Positions 1 through 9,140 of a stretch of DNA of 46,313 nucleotides are shown in pieces. Under the pieces are notes generated by a model. It was not told the origin of the DNA. It saw only the letters and a list, made by a program, of their open reading frames with translations, and searched no databases. The translations under genes were made by a program, and so were the position numbers. Numbering within the stretch: position 1 is the stretch's first letter; each line of letters starts with the position of its first letter. Source of the DNA: Psychrobacter sp. 1044 (GTDB lineage: Bacteria > Pseudomonadota > Gammaproteobacteria > Pseudomonadales > Moraxellaceae); NCBI RefSeq assembly GCF_904846525.1, contig NZ_CAJHAZ010000020.1, forward strand, positions 1 to 46,313. The letters run 5' to 3'.

Positions 1-90
1 AAAAAATAATAATATATAGTTGTATTTATTTTTTAAAGATCATTTATAGATCAAATACAGATCTAAATTAATATTTTATAGGCGCAGCTA

Positions 91-1179
91 ATGGAAATCA
101 ATAAAAAAGTAGCTAAACTTATTAGAAGGGTAGCTATTTCTGAAGGTAAGATAATTCTTGAAACGGATGAATTACCCGATACAGAGTATGCATTTTATTT
201 ATACCATAAAAATGGTACTGATAAGTTGTTTTATTCTCCTGAATCTCGAGTTAACTTTCAGATACCTATAGAAACGGGAGAGTATTCCGCTAGATTTTTT
301 TATAGAACAAATGATGTGGTTGAAGTTTTTACTTTGTTCTTTGTAGTTGATAAGGATGAAAAAATATATAGCGCTGAGAAAGAATTAGTTATAGATGAGG
401 ATGGATTTGGATTTGATTACTACAATAACAATTCCTTAATTACTTTTGTTGTTTTTAATGGTGACGGGACTAAAATAAGTACTTTACCTTTCGGTTTAGG
501 GTTCTTGATTAAGCTTGGCTTCAATGTTATTGGGGTAAGGCAAGATAATAATTGCTACCAGCTACTAAGCTACGAAAAATTTAGAGAAATAGTTCAACCA
601 ATTGTTAGAGGCAAAAAAACCTTCTTATATGGTAGTTCTTTAGGTGGTTATTGTGCTTTATATTATGCTGGAGCGATTAATGGAGTTGTAATAGCGGCAG
701 CTCCTCGTAATCCTATTCATTCTTCGATAGAGAATATGACTACTGCAGTTGGTAAGCATGACTATTTACATGAAGATATGAAATCTAATCCCATTACTAG
801 TAAATTTGCATTAGTTGTATTTGATCCTGAAAATAATGTTGACAAGGTTTTTTTTGACCAAGTAGTAGCTCCGAGCTATCCCAATCTAAAATTACTAGAA
901 GCTCCTAATGCTGGACATGAGGTTTTATTACATTTGAATCATACTAGGCAATTAAAAAATATTATTATAAATATAGTAGAGGGTTTTTATGGAAATGTAC
1001 GTCTTGATAACTCGCTAAAATCTCCTTATACTGATAAAAATTTAGCGTTCAAGCACTTCAAGAGTGGAAATTATAGAGAAACTATTTATTATGCTAGTAG
1101 TGCATTGAAAGAAAGTAGTAAAGTAAAACTAGATAAAGAGCTGGTTTCGATTATAAATCATTCACTCAGTAAAATTTGA
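91..1179 (+). CDS. Alpha/beta-hydrolase-like protein with N-terminal sandwich-like domain and C-terminal TPR-like helices
   Basis: The 362-residue product reads as three parts. Residues 1-95 form a beta-rich domain containing the pattern YAFYLY...G. The middle has an alpha/beta-hydrolase core with the nucleophile elbow GSSLGG (likely Ser183), a plausible acid at Asp245 (VVFDPEN) and a plausible His276 (NAGHEV). Residues 317-345 resemble a single TPR-like helical hairpin. There is no signal peptide, so it should be cytoplasmic. The substrate is unknown. The neighbouring glycosyltransferase suggests a role in surface polysaccharide or glycoprotein modification, which is inference only. The DNA is very AT-rich compared with the cys genes downstream, pointing to acquired surface-polysaccharide type DNA. 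The start at the ATG has only a weak ribosome site. The next small gene is a paralogue of the N-terminal domain. Confidence 0.6.
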   Translation: MEINKKVAKLIRRVAISEGKIILETDELPDTEYAFYLYHKNGTDKLFYSPESRVNFQIPIETGEYSARFFYRTNDVVEVFTLFFVVDKDEKIYSAEKELVIDEDGFGFDYYNNNSLITFVVFNGDGTKISTLPFGLGFLIKLGFNVIGVRQDNNCYQLLSYEKFREIVQPIVRGKKTFLYGSSLGGYCALYYAGAINGVVIAAAPRNPIHSSIENMTTAVGKHDYLHEDMKSNPITSKFALVVFDPENNVDKVFFDQVVAPSYPNLKLLEAPNAGHEVLLHLNHTRQLKNIIINIVEGFYGNVRLDNSLKSPYTDKNLAFKHFKSGNYRETIYYASSALKESSKVKLDKELVSIINHSLSKI

Positions 1180-1201
1180 ATATTAAAAATAAGGTTTGAC
1201 T

Positions 1202-1483
1202 ATGTTTAATGTAATTATATCTACTGTAGAAAAAAAAGTCTTAGGGGAGTTTTTAGTTGATAGTTATTTTTTTGAACCATCTAAATATAACTATGCATTC
1301 TATTTATTTAAGGATGGTAAAAAAATAGATACTGTAGGCTATTCAAGTAATATGAAAGTTGATTTTGATATAAAAGGTATGAATGGAATATTTTATATCA
1401 GGGCTTATATTAAAGATGTAGTGCATAAAAATATAAGAGCTTACAATTCAGATAAGCTGTCAATTGATAGTTGGGAGATATAA
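1202..1483 (+). CDS. Small protein, stand-alone paralogue of the preceding protein's N-terminal domain
   Basis: The 93-residue product contains YNYAFYLFKDGKK, then YSSNMKVDFDI, then GIFYIRAYI. The same order of motifs occurs in residues 30-75 of the gene upstream (YAFYLYHKNG, YSPESRVNFQI, GEYSARFFY), so the two share a domain. I chose the ATG at 1202, which has AAGG eight bases upstream, over an upstream TTG. No catalytic residues, signal peptide or membrane segment are visible. It follows the hydrolase gene by 22 bp in the same direction and is probably co-transcribed with it. It could be a free accessory or adaptor domain, or the remnant of a second full-length copy. The function is unknown. 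Confidence 0.55.
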   Translation: MFNVIISTVEKKVLGEFLVDSYFFEPSKYNYAFYLFKDGKKIDTVGYSSNMKVDFDIKGMNGIFYIRAYIKDVVHKNIRAYNSDKLSIDSWEI

Positions 1484-1561
1484 CTTTACAGATAGCATTA
1501 ATAAGTAGTTATTTTGAATAGCAGTTGATAACCATCTTATAGTAATTTTTTAATTGTTTAA

Positions 1562-2590
1562 ATGAGTAGATATAACATAATGAAAAACTTATTTACTTGT
1601 TTTAATAATATTAAAATAGCCTTAATAAGCGATGAGCTAACCTCTTTGGCATTGGACGAAAGCTCTGTAAAGGTTTTCCAAATTAAAAATAAGAACTGGT
1701 TTCAGGCATTTAAGATATTCAAACCTGACTTCATATTGGTCGAATCCGTATGGCGAGGGTATAAGGATGCATGGCGCTATAAGTTAGCCAATTACCCTGA
1801 CTATCCTGAACGTAATAACGTTGAGCTACGCAAGCTTTTGGAAATGGCAGATAGATATAATATTCCAGCAGTATTTTGGAATAAAGAAGACGGCGCTCAC
1901 TTTAATCGGTTTATTGATTCTGCCAGTTTATTCAAATATATACTGACGGTTGACTCGAACTGCGTTGAACGCTACCAAGCGATATTGGGTGATAAAGTAA
2001 AAGTAGGGGTCCTACCCTTTGCAGTACAACCTAAGTTTCATTATCCGGCTACATCACCACCGCGCTATCGTAAAAGCCTATTTATCGGTAGTTATAGTAA
2101 GCATATCCACAATGCTCGGCAACAGTGGCAGGACATGACATTTAGTGCTGCATCCCCCTATGGCTTGGATATCATCGATCGCAACTCAGATCGCAATCCA
2201 GATGTGTATCGCTATCCCGATTTACCTAACACGACAGTATTTCCTAATGTCCCCTATAATAAGACGGGTGATGTATACCGTCAGTATTCACACTGTATTA
2301 ACGTCAATACCGTGACGGACTCGCCAAGTATGTTTTCTCGTCGATTAATTGAGATTATGGCATGTGGTCGCTTAGCGGTGAGCAATCCTAGCGTATCAGT
2401 CAGTACACGCTTTGAGGGGATGTGCGAGGTTATCGAAAGTCGTGAACAGGCGGATGAGTTATTTGCGCAGCTCTCTAAAGGCTATACCAAGCAGCAGATA
2501 GAGATGATGCGTTATGCGAGTGACCATGTATTAGAGAATTATAACTACGATCAATGGTTACAGCATATCGTAGATTTTATAGAGTTATAG
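1562..2590 (+). CDS. Glycosyltransferase, CgeB-like family
   Basis: The 342-residue protein resembles the CgeB/YkvP-type glycosyltransferases. It begins a Rossmann-like fold with KIALISDELT, followed by FKPDFILVESVW, IPAVFWNKED, an IGSYSKHIHNARQQW segment and a C-terminal donor-binding half with SMFSRRLIEIMACGRLAVS. It probably transfers a sugar from a nucleotide donor to a surface glycan or protein; acceptor and sugar are unknown. The start is uncertain. ATG 1562 and ATG 1580 both lack a convincing ribosome site, and the family often starts near the KIAL strand. Base composition changes sharply near 1620: the first roughly 60 bp match the AT-rich upstream DNA and the rest looks like the chromosome. 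A bidirectional terminator follows. Confidence 0.75.
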   Translation: MSRYNIMKNLFTCFNNIKIALISDELTSLALDESSVKVFQIKNKNWFQAFKIFKPDFILVESVWRGYKDAWRYKLANYPDYPERNNVELRKLLEMADRYNIPAVFWNKEDGAHFNRFIDSASLFKYILTVDSNCVERYQAILGDKVKVGVLPFAVQPKFHYPATSPPRYRKSLFIGSYSKHIHNARQQWQDMTFSAASPYGLDIIDRNSDRNPDVYRYPDLPNTTVFPNVPYNKTGDVYRQYSHCINVNTVTDSPSMFSRRLIEIMACGRLAVSNPSVSVSTRFEGMCEVIESREQADELFAQLSKGYTKQQIEMMRYASDHVLENYNYDQWLQHIVDFIEL

Positions 2591-2651
2591 ATCGCTTCTA
2601 TTATAAAAAGGTGCTTATATTATAAGTTATCAAGCATTACCCGCTAAATAC

Positions 2652-2683
2652 AAAAACCTACCAGTAATTAATGGTAGGTTTTT
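2652..2683. terminator. Bidirectional rho-independent terminator
   Basis: A 12-bp perfect stem, aaaaacctacca (2652-2663) with tggtaggttttt (2672-2683), has an 8-nt loop and T/A tracts on both sides. It lies between the convergent glycosyltransferase and cysG genes. Confidence 0.85.
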
Positions 2684-2706
2684 TTGTGCGAGTTGAAAGC
2701 CTTAAT

Positions 2707-4311
2707 TCAACCAATAACTAACTGCTCTAAGCTATTATTTTTCTCAGCTAAATTAGCAATCATCGATAATGCATGTGCTTGTTGGTCAACGACCTTATCT
2801 TTTGGCGTTGCAGCAGTACCATCTCGCAACCAATTATCATCGGTATCACTAACGTTTTGATTGTGCTGCTGATTTTGCAAATTATACCAAGCCAAATCAT
2901 GATGGAGTGCGACCACGTCTCCCATAATGAGCAAGGCTGGCGTGGGTAGCTGGTTTTTTTCTTGCAACTCAACGATGTCGGCAAGCGTTCCCGTTAATAC
3001 CTGCTGATTGGGCATACTGGCATTGGAGACGATGGCGATTGGGGTGTTGCTACTGCGCCCTGCATCAATCAAGCCTGTCGTCAAACGCGCCAGCGAATGC
3101 AATCCCATATAAAATACGACTGTTTCATCCGTATTCAAAAAGCTCTTAAAATTGCTATTGGGTGCGCCAGCCTTTAAAAATCCAGTGACAAAACGTACCG
3201 ACTGCGAATGGTCACGATGAGTCAATGGAATACCGGCATAGCTTGCAGCAGCATTGGCAGCGGTAATACCAGGTACGACTTGATACGGGATACTGTGCGC
3301 ACGCAAACTCTCAATTTCTTCGCCGCCACGCCCAAAGATGAAGGGATCACCACCTTTTAAGCGCACCACACGGCGACCTTCTTTAGCACTATTGACCAAC
3401 AGTTCATTAATGCCTAATTGTGCTACTGCATGATTGCTGCGTTTTTTGCCAACAAACACTTTATCAGCATCACGGCGGCATAAATCCAATACTTGCGGTG
3501 AGACGAGCGCATCATAATAGACAATATCAGCCTGCTGCATGAGGCGCAGCGCTTTAAAAGTGAGCAGCTCTGGGTCACCTGGGCCTGCACCAACGATATA
3601 GACTTCGCCTACGTTATTCTGTAGGGTTTGAGGTTCTGTGGATATATCATTCTCTGTATGTTTTTCACTGATAAGTGATGCTGTTTTATCTAAATCGGCT
3701 TGTAATTGTGCCGCCGCTTCAGCTTCATTACCAGCAAACATCAGCTGACTGACTGGACCTTCAAATGCCTTTTCCCAAAACTGCCTGCGTCCTGTCAGCG
3801 TAGGTATTTTAGTTTTCACTTCGCTACGAAAATCCCCAGCAAGCTTTGCCAATTTACCATAGCCTTGTGGAATCAAGGTTTCGAGGCGAGCGCGTAATAG
3901 ACGTGCCAACACTGGCGCTTTGCCGTTTGACGATATGCCAATCACGATTGGATTGCGATCAACAATCGCGGGGAAGATAAAATCGCACAAATGCGGCGTA
4001 TCGACTACATTAACTGGAATGTTTAGCTCAGTGGCATCAGCATGTATTTGATGGTTAAGTGTCTCATCGTCAGTGGCAGCAATGATAACGCGTGCGCCTG
4101 TCATATAAGTTTTATTATAATTCTCATAAATCAGCTCATGCTTACTGTCACTGAGCAAGGCTTGTAGTTCAACACAGATATTTGGCGCAAGAACAGTGAT
4201 GCACGCGCCAGCACGGCTGAGCAAATCCGCTTTACGTAGTGCCACATCGCCACCGCCAACAATCAGTGCTTTGCGACCTTCTAATTTAAAAAATAGGGGA
4301 AAGGTGTTCAT
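2707..4311 (-). CDS. cysG: Siroheme synthase CysG (multifunctional)
   Basis: The 534-residue protein makes siroheme, the cofactor of the sulfite reductase encoded nearby. Residues 1-210 form the precorrin-2 dehydrogenase/ferrochelatase half, with the NAD-binding start ALIVGGGDVALRKADLL and the segment ISSNGKAPVLARLLR. Residues 236-480 form the uroporphyrinogen-III C-methyltransferase half, with VGAGPGDPELLT at 240-251 and the RLKGGDPFIFGRGGEE signature at about 317-332. It is about 75 residues longer than E. coli CysG; the extra length lies in a linker at about 205-235 and a polar C-terminal tail after about 470. Cytoplasmic. It is a single gene, convergent with the glycosyltransferase, and probably supports the cysI-DUF934-cysH operon about 5 kb away. 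Confidence in the function is high. Confidence 0.95.
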   Translation of the reverse strand: MNTFPLFFKLEGRKALIVGGGDVALRKADLLSRAGACITVLAPNICVELQALLSDSKHELIYENYNKTYMTGARVIIAATDDETLNHQIHADATELNIPVNVVDTPHLCDFIFPAIVDRNPIVIGISSNGKAPVLARLLRARLETLIPQGYGKLAKLAGDFRSEVKTKIPTLTGRRQFWEKAFEGPVSQLMFAGNEAEAAAQLQADLDKTASLISEKHTENDISTEPQTLQNNVGEVYIVGAGPGDPELLTFKALRLMQQADIVYYDALVSPQVLDLCRRDADKVFVGKKRSNHAVAQLGINELLVNSAKEGRRVVRLKGGDPFIFGRGGEEIESLRAHSIPYQVVPGITAANAAASYAGIPLTHRDHSQSVRFVTGFLKAGAPNSNFKSFLNTDETVVFYMGLHSLARLTTGLIDAGRSSNTPIAIVSNASMPNQQVLTGTLADIVELQEKNQLPTPALLIMGDVVALHHDLAWYNLQNQQHNQNVSDTDDNWLRDGTAATPKDKVVDQQAHALSMIANLAEKNNSLEQLVIG

Positions 4312-4521
4312 AGGATTACCTGTAATTCATTCAATGTAAGGTATGTCGCTATTATGAGGTATCACAGGCATACGCTCACGTAGCGAATTGGCATTAGCAT
4401 ATTCGTTTTTGACATGTTGATGAGGGTTTTTGATGTAAAAGGGAATAGATTAGAATGTGCAGTCTTAGTCAATATAAGACATAATTTCAGTTTTGAAATT
4501 TAAATAGTGAAGATAAGAACC

Positions 4522-5372
4522 ATGATTGCTAATAATAATTGCAGAAAACCAATAACACAGTCTTTTGCTATATTTGGATTATCCTTTGGTTTGATGCTAA
4601 ATGGTCAAGCCGCAACCAATTTAGAGTCTAAATTAGAGAAAGACGATACAAAGGAAGTGGTGTATGAGAGCGAGAATGATTTTTATGAAGGGCTGGCAAG
4701 AATAGAGCAAGATAATAAATATGGTTTTATTGATAAGAATAATAAGATAGTCATTCCAGTTAAGTATGATGATGCCAATGCTTTTTTTAAAAGATTATCG
4801 CGAGTCAGCTTGAATGGTAAGTGGGGCTTAATTAACAAAATGAATGAACAAATAATCCCCATAGAATATGATGAAGTGAGTCCCAGCTTTGAATTTAGTC
4901 TAATAGCCGTCAGTAAAGGTGGGAAATGGGGTTACGTCAATAAAAAAAATAAAGTCGTTATTCCTATAATATATGATGAAGTAGGTGGATTTTCAGAGGG
5001 ATTGGTTAGTGTACAAAAAGATGATAAGTGGGGCTTTATAAATGATAAAGGCAAGCCAGTCATACCGATAGAATACGATAATGTAAATTACTTAATAGAA
5101 GGTTTGGTTGCTGTTGCTAAAGATGGAAATTGGGGTTTATTGATAAAAAAGGCAATATCGTCATTCCTTTAATTTATAACTTGAGTGATGAGTTCTCTGA
5201 AGGTCTGGTAGCAGTTCATAAAAATGGTAAAGGTGGTTACCTAAATAAAGCAGGACAGACAATCATTCCCTTTGATTATGATCAAGTTGACTCCTTCCTT
5301 GACGGCAAAGCTTATGTTTATAAAGATGGCGAAGGCTACTTTATCGATAAACGAGGACAGCGACTGAATTGA
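4522..5372 (+). pseudogene. WG-repeat secreted protein, broken by a one-base frameshift
   Basis: A signal-peptide-like start (MIANNNCRKP, then the hydrophobic stretch FAIFGLSFGLMLNGQAA) is followed by about seven WG/KWG repeats of the form kwGfIdk.gk.vIPi.YD. The reading frame breaks near 5140. The text reads ggtttattgat, where one extra T would give the expected GFIDKKGN and join the upstream frame (ending at 5172) to the downstream frame (to 5372). The missing T sits in a short T run. This is either a recent inactivation, a slippage-prone site or a sequencing error. WG-repeat proteins have no single known function; repeats of this kind are usually binding modules. ATG 4522 is preferred over GTG 4507, which would add five residues before the signal peptide. 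Confidence 0.7.
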
Positions 5373-5493
5373 TTTAAAGAACCTATCGCTAAGCTAAAGT
5401 CTGATCTTGTGATGAACTTGGCCTATCACGTCAGGCATTTGCTTTATGTGATAGGCGTAAGAATATCAAACATCTTTAACCGGATGCCAAAAT

Positions 5494-6444
5494 CTACTCA
5501 AACTCACTCAGCATCTTAGTCATACGGGCGTCTTTCTGTTGCCAAATATCCTCTAACCAATCAAACATCATTTTTTTGGTGGTTTCATCACGGTCATAGC
5601 CGCCGTCCATGATGGCAGCAAATAATTCATCTGGTATCTTTAAGCGAGTCACATCGACGCCCAAACGGCGAATATTACCTTTCCATAAATCATCATAGTC
5701 AGGCGCGCCGTCTGGGTAGACAATGGTCACGTCCAAGATAGAATCCAACTCATTGCCTAACGCATTAATTGCTAATGACAAACCGCCAGCCCGTGGTTTT
5801 AACAAATGCTGATAAGGGGATTTTTGTTGGTCATGTTTTTCTTTAGTAAAGCGCGTGCCTTCCAAATAGTTTAATAGCGCGAAAGGTTTGTCTTTTAATT
5901 GACGACAGGCACGCTTAGCCTCAAGCAAGTTTTGTTTTTTAAGCTCTGGATTCTTGGCCATCGCTTTGGCAGAAAAGCGCTTCATCATCGGAAAGTCTAA
6001 GAAATAAAAGGCTTGACCGATAACAGGAATATAAATCAGATTAAACTTGGTAAAAAACCGTGTCAGAGGCAGCGTATCTTGGCTGATATATTGCACAATG
6101 CTGGTATCAACCCATGATTGATGGTTGCTTACCAATAGATACTGCTTGTCTTCGCTCAGGTCGTCAGGCAGGTTAATGCGCCAGTCTTTATGAGGTAGCG
6201 CATGATCAATGACGGCGTTATTACTATTAATCCAGTATTTGGTAATCGCAATCAGCGCATCATCCGCAGCTTTTGCTCCTGTCAATACTTTTGCCGCTCC
6301 CAAAGTCCAGATGGGCAAACCCACCATCGCACTATTGGCCGTGAGAACACTCGTACCAGTTAAAAAAGAGGCGGCCTTGCCTACCGCTGGTAGCTTATCG
6401 TGCAGTTTTTCATAGAGTGAATCGATTTTTTTTATAAAAGACAT
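5494..6444 (-). CDS. Lysophospholipid acyltransferase-like protein (PlsC/YihG type)
   Basis: The 316-residue protein carries the acyltransferase motif I NHQSWVD (His108 and Asp113 as the HX4D pair) and a later LEGTRFT motif (residues 195-200). These are typical of the PlsC superfamily and closest in style to YihG-like acyltransferases. It probably acylates a lysophospholipid at the inner membrane, with hydrophobic stretches at about 38-55 and 135-150. I placed the start at ATG 6444, which has a GGAT ribosome site. An upstream in-frame ATG at 6513 would add 23 residues rich in basic and aromatic amino acids with no domain evidence. It stands alone, flanked by a WG-repeat pseudogene and a 384-bp gap. 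Confidence 0.82.
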   Translation of the reverse strand: MSFIKKIDSLYEKLHDKLPAVGKAASFLTGTSVLTANSAMVGLPIWTLGAAKVLTGAKAADDALIAITKYWINSNNAVIDHALPHKDWRINLPDDLSEDKQYLLVSNHQSWVDTSIVQYISQDTLPLTRFFTKFNLIYIPVIGQAFYFLDFPMMKRFSAKAMAKNPELKKQNLLEAKRACRQLKDKPFALLNYLEGTRFTKEKHDQQKSPYQHLLKPRAGGLSLAINALGNELDSILDVTIVYPDGAPDYDDLWKGNIRRLGVDVTRLKIPDELFAAIMDGGYDRDETTKKMMFDWLEDIWQQKDARMTKMLSEFE

Positions 6445-6828
6445 AATAAATATCCATATTGATGAGCGCGAGTGCCTATAAGGAAATAAAAAAGGATGAG
6501 TAGCTTTGTCCATGATGTGGCTTTATAGCGTCGGTTTAATGCCGAGCAGCCACTGAGGCAAGCCATAGAATACCGCAATGTTAGACAATAAAACGTTCAA
6601 GAAACGTTAATTATTCAAATGCTGACTTCTTTATACAGATAGAGATATTAAAAAATAATAGAAAATTGTCTATTGAGCAGACTATTTGCTATAGTTTGGC
6701 GGCCTCTAATGAATACTTTACATAATAAGCTATTGTGAGGAAGATGTATGTCATGGTTCACCATAGCGTATGAAGCGAGCTGTTAAAGCAATAAACGGTA
6801 GTCAATATGATTGTAGTGCTAATCTAAG
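6445..6828. other. Intergenic region between divergent acyltransferase and DUF817 genes
   Basis: This 384-bp AT-rich stretch must hold the promoters of both divergent genes. I see no RNA gene, repeat or convincing coding frame apart from the weak upstream extension of the acyltransferase. Confidence 0.4.
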
Positions 6829-7652
6829 GTGTTAAACATTATTCCGCGTGGCGCCGCGCTAAGTTTAGCGTCTGCTTTGTTTGGCATACTTTTATTATTG
6901 GCTTTTGTACTGACTCATCAAATAAGCTGGTCGGTTCTTGGCATCTATCGCTACGATCTCTTGTTGGGATACGCTTTAATTATTCAAGTCTTTTTGGTTT
7001 ATTTCAAATTAGAAACGCCGCGTGAGGTATGGGTCATTGCTATTTTTCATATCATGGCCATGGCAATGGAGCTGTTTTTAACCCATCCCAAAATTGGTTC
7101 TTGGTATTATCCTGAACCAGCAATTTTTAGAATTGCCACTGTGCCACTGTGCCACTTTTCGCTGGATTTATGTATTCGGCCGTAGGTAGTTTTTTAGCGC
7201 GTGGCTTAAGATTGTTTAATGCCTCTTTTACCGACTTACCAAGTTTACTATGGGTGAGTTTATTGGTTATTTTTTCTTATGCCAACTTCTTTACTAAGTT
7301 TTTTGTCCCTGATATTCGCAATATATTGTTCATCGCTTCAGTAGTTTTATTTTGGAAAACCAGAGTGTTTTTTCAAATCCATCACAAAAATAATCTTCAA
7401 CTGCATGATACCAAGCAATATCAATGTCCATTTTTACCATTACTGTTGTTCCTCGCTTTTTTGGTTTGGTTGGCAGAAAATATTGCTACTTTTACCAATA
7501 TTTGGCGTTATCCGTCACAAGCAAATGTATGGCATATGGTAGGTTGGGGTAAGCTGGGCTCTTGGTACTTATTACTGATGTTAAGTCTAGTGTTGGTTTT
7601 GGCAGTCATGGGTAAAAGGGATGAGAAAGGCGGTTGGCAGTTAGCTCAATAA
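6829..7652 (+). pseudogene. DUF817 membrane protein, frameshifted by an 8-bp tandem duplication
   Basis: Two overlapping frames (6829-7185 and 7149-7652) together make one DUF817-type integral membrane protein of about 270 residues with seven or so hydrophobic segments. The first frame holds the family-like stretch IYRYDLLLGYALIIQVFLVYFKLETPREV up to FRIATVP; the second resumes with LFAGFMYSAVGSFLARG. The break lies exactly in a repeated gccactgt (7135-7142 and 7143-7150, with a partial third copy to 7156). Removing one 8-bp unit restores the frame as IATVPLFAGFMYSA. The gene is therefore broken, or switchable, by one duplicated unit. GTG 6829 is the first possible start after an in-frame stop and has a poor ribosome site. 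Confidence 0.75.
7135..7156. repeat. 8-bp tandem repeat (gccactgt, 2.75 copies) inside DUF817 gene
   Basis: Two full units and a six-base partial unit of gccactgt. One unit too many shifts the reading frame. Confidence 0.9.
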
Positions 7653-7758
7653 TTTTGATATTGTGTGTGTGTCCTCATTGTTTTGGCAGTAGCGCTAGCG
7701 CTTGGATTATAGATTCAAATTTTGTGGGACTGAATATTGAATCTACTATGACAATAAA

Positions 7759-7790
7759 AAAAACACCTCTTATATCTAAGAAGTGTTTTT
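7759..7790. terminator. Bidirectional rho-independent terminator
   Basis: The stem aaaaacacctctta (7759-7772) pairs with taagaagtgttttt (7777-7790) with one mismatch, and has A/T tracts on both sides. It lies between the convergent DUF817 gene and cysH. Confidence 0.8.
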
Positions 7791-7810
7791 ATCGTAAAAC
7801 TACGAAATAC

Positions 7811-8449
7811 CTAAAGCTGCGTGTGCAAGCCACACTCACGGCTTTCTTCTACTTTCGTTGGATCAAAGTAATCAAATTCATTCGGTAAGTGATGCTCTTC
7901 GAGATAAACATCTAAATCGGCGTCAGTGTTTTCAAACAATGGTGCTACTTTTAAGACGCCATCTTTTGATAGGCTAAGTACATCAAGACCTTGGCGGAAT
8001 TCGGTTTGATCTTTACGAATCGCATTAAACCAAACATCTGGCTTTAACTCATCTAGCGCACGGCGGAAGGGTTCCAGTTTTACTTGGTCAGTGAATTCAT
8101 CATGCTGTGGGTTGTCGATACCTGGGATGCCGTTCATGGTCGCGTCACGATACGCCGCTGTTTGCTTAGGAATATAAGTGATGACGTTTAAGTTTAAATC
8201 ACGGATGACTTTATTGGCAAATTGATAAGTGGCATCAGTATTGTAGCCTGAGTCTACCCACAATATGGTGATGTCAGGGCGCTGCTTGGCCACCAAATGC
8301 AGAATCGCTGACTCGTATGGGCGGAAGTTAGTCGTGATGATTGGGTTTTTCGCTTGGCTTAATGCCCACTCAACGATTTGCTCAGGCGACTTGCCTTGCA
8401 ATGCTTGGTTGGCTTGGTCGAGGTCTAAACTTGGATGTAATTGGCTCAT
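7811..8449 (-). CDS. cysH: Phosphoadenylyl-sulfate (PAPS-type) reductase
   Basis: The 212-residue protein belongs to the PAPS/APS reductase family. It has the nucleotide-binding SGYNTDATYQFA region, the WFNAIRKDQTEFR segment and the C-terminal catalytic ECGLH (Cys206). It reduces activated sulfate to sulfite using thioredoxin or glutaredoxin. Cys206 is the only cysteine, so the paired cysteines that ligate the 4Fe-4S cluster in APS reductases are absent. By family knowledge this points to PAPS rather than APS as substrate. The start at ATG 8449 has a strong AAGGAAGG ribosome site. It is the last gene of the cysI-DUF934-cysH operon, 70 bp after DUF934. No APS kinase gene is in this window. Confidence 0.9.
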   Translation of the reverse strand: MSQLHPSLDLDQANQALQGKSPEQIVEWALSQAKNPIITTNFRPYESAILHLVAKQRPDITILWVDSGYNTDATYQFANKVIRDLNLNVITYIPKQTAAYRDATMNGIPGIDNPQHDEFTDQVKLEPFRRALDELKPDVWFNAIRKDQTEFRQGLDVLSLSKDGVLKVAPLFENTDADLDVYLEEHHLPNEFDYFDPTKVEESRECGLHTQL

Positions 8450-8519
8450 AATACCTTCCTTAATGGTTGTTAATATAAAAGTGTCGATTAAAAATTAAAA
8501 TTTATGATCAGTGTTAAAG

Positions 8520-9140
8520 CTAGGCGATTGAGGGTTCTGACGGTTTAGCAAACATCGGTAAATCCGAAGCACTTTGTCCATCATAACTACTGGCAAGGGC
8601 AGTAAATGCTTGCTCAATACCGAATTTAGAGTCTGGCTGCATGTCATGCTCGCTCAATACAAAGCTATCAACACCCATGCGCAGTAGATATGCGATTTGA
8701 TCACGGCCAAACGCGCCAGCCACCCGAATCTCGCCTTGGTAGCCAATTTGGCGTAGGGTACGTGCAAAGCTAAAATTGCGACCATCAGCGAATTTAGGTA
8801 CATCAATCACGATAAGCGCCTGCGTTGATAAGAATTCACTAAGACCTTCTAACGCATCAGCATCGGTGTCAGCCGTCACCCACAATCCAAGGCGGCTACT
8901 GTGCTGTACAATCAGCTCATAAACCTCTTTGATCAGACCACCGACCTGCACGCCTGAGTTATCCAATAGATCAGAGAGCGGTACAATCACATCGGGCTTT
9001 TCTTGCCTTTGTAGCAACTCAAGCAACGTAATGTTTGTCGCTACAATACTTTCTGGTAGCGCGTCCGTAGTGAGCACATGCCAGTTATCTTGACTGCTGA
9101 TATCTGTGCCATGACTGTCCAAAATATGATGATTAGCCAT
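8520..9140 (-). CDS. DUF934 protein of the sulfite-reductase operon
   Basis: The 206-residue protein matches DUF934, the family usually encoded between cysI and cysH in proteobacteria and often annotated as an oxidoreductase. Visible landmarks are LSEFLSTQALIVIDVPKFADGRNFSFARTLR and GAFGRDQIAYLLRMGVDSFVL, the usual conserved core. Its biochemical role is not established; co-occurrence suggests it assists sulfite reduction. I chose ATG 9140, with an AAGGAGAAGG ribosome site, over an upstream in-frame start at 9206 inside cysI. Its start overlaps the cysI stop by 8 bp, so translation is probably coupled. Confidence 0.88.
   Translation of the reverse strand: MANHHILDSHGTDISSQDNWHVLTTDALPESIVATNITLLELLQRQEKPDVIVPLSDLLDNSGVQVGGLIKEVYELIVQHSSRLGLWVTADTDADALEGLSEFLSTQALIVIDVPKFADGRNFSFARTLRQIGYQGEIRVAGAFGRDQIAYLLRMGVDSFVLSEHDMQPDSKFGIEQAFTALASSYDGQSASDLPMFAKPSEPSIA

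Noticed and set aside
7634..7888. An 84-residue plus-strand frame after the DUF817 gene
   Set aside because: It runs through the bidirectional terminator and into the 3' end of cysH on the other strand.
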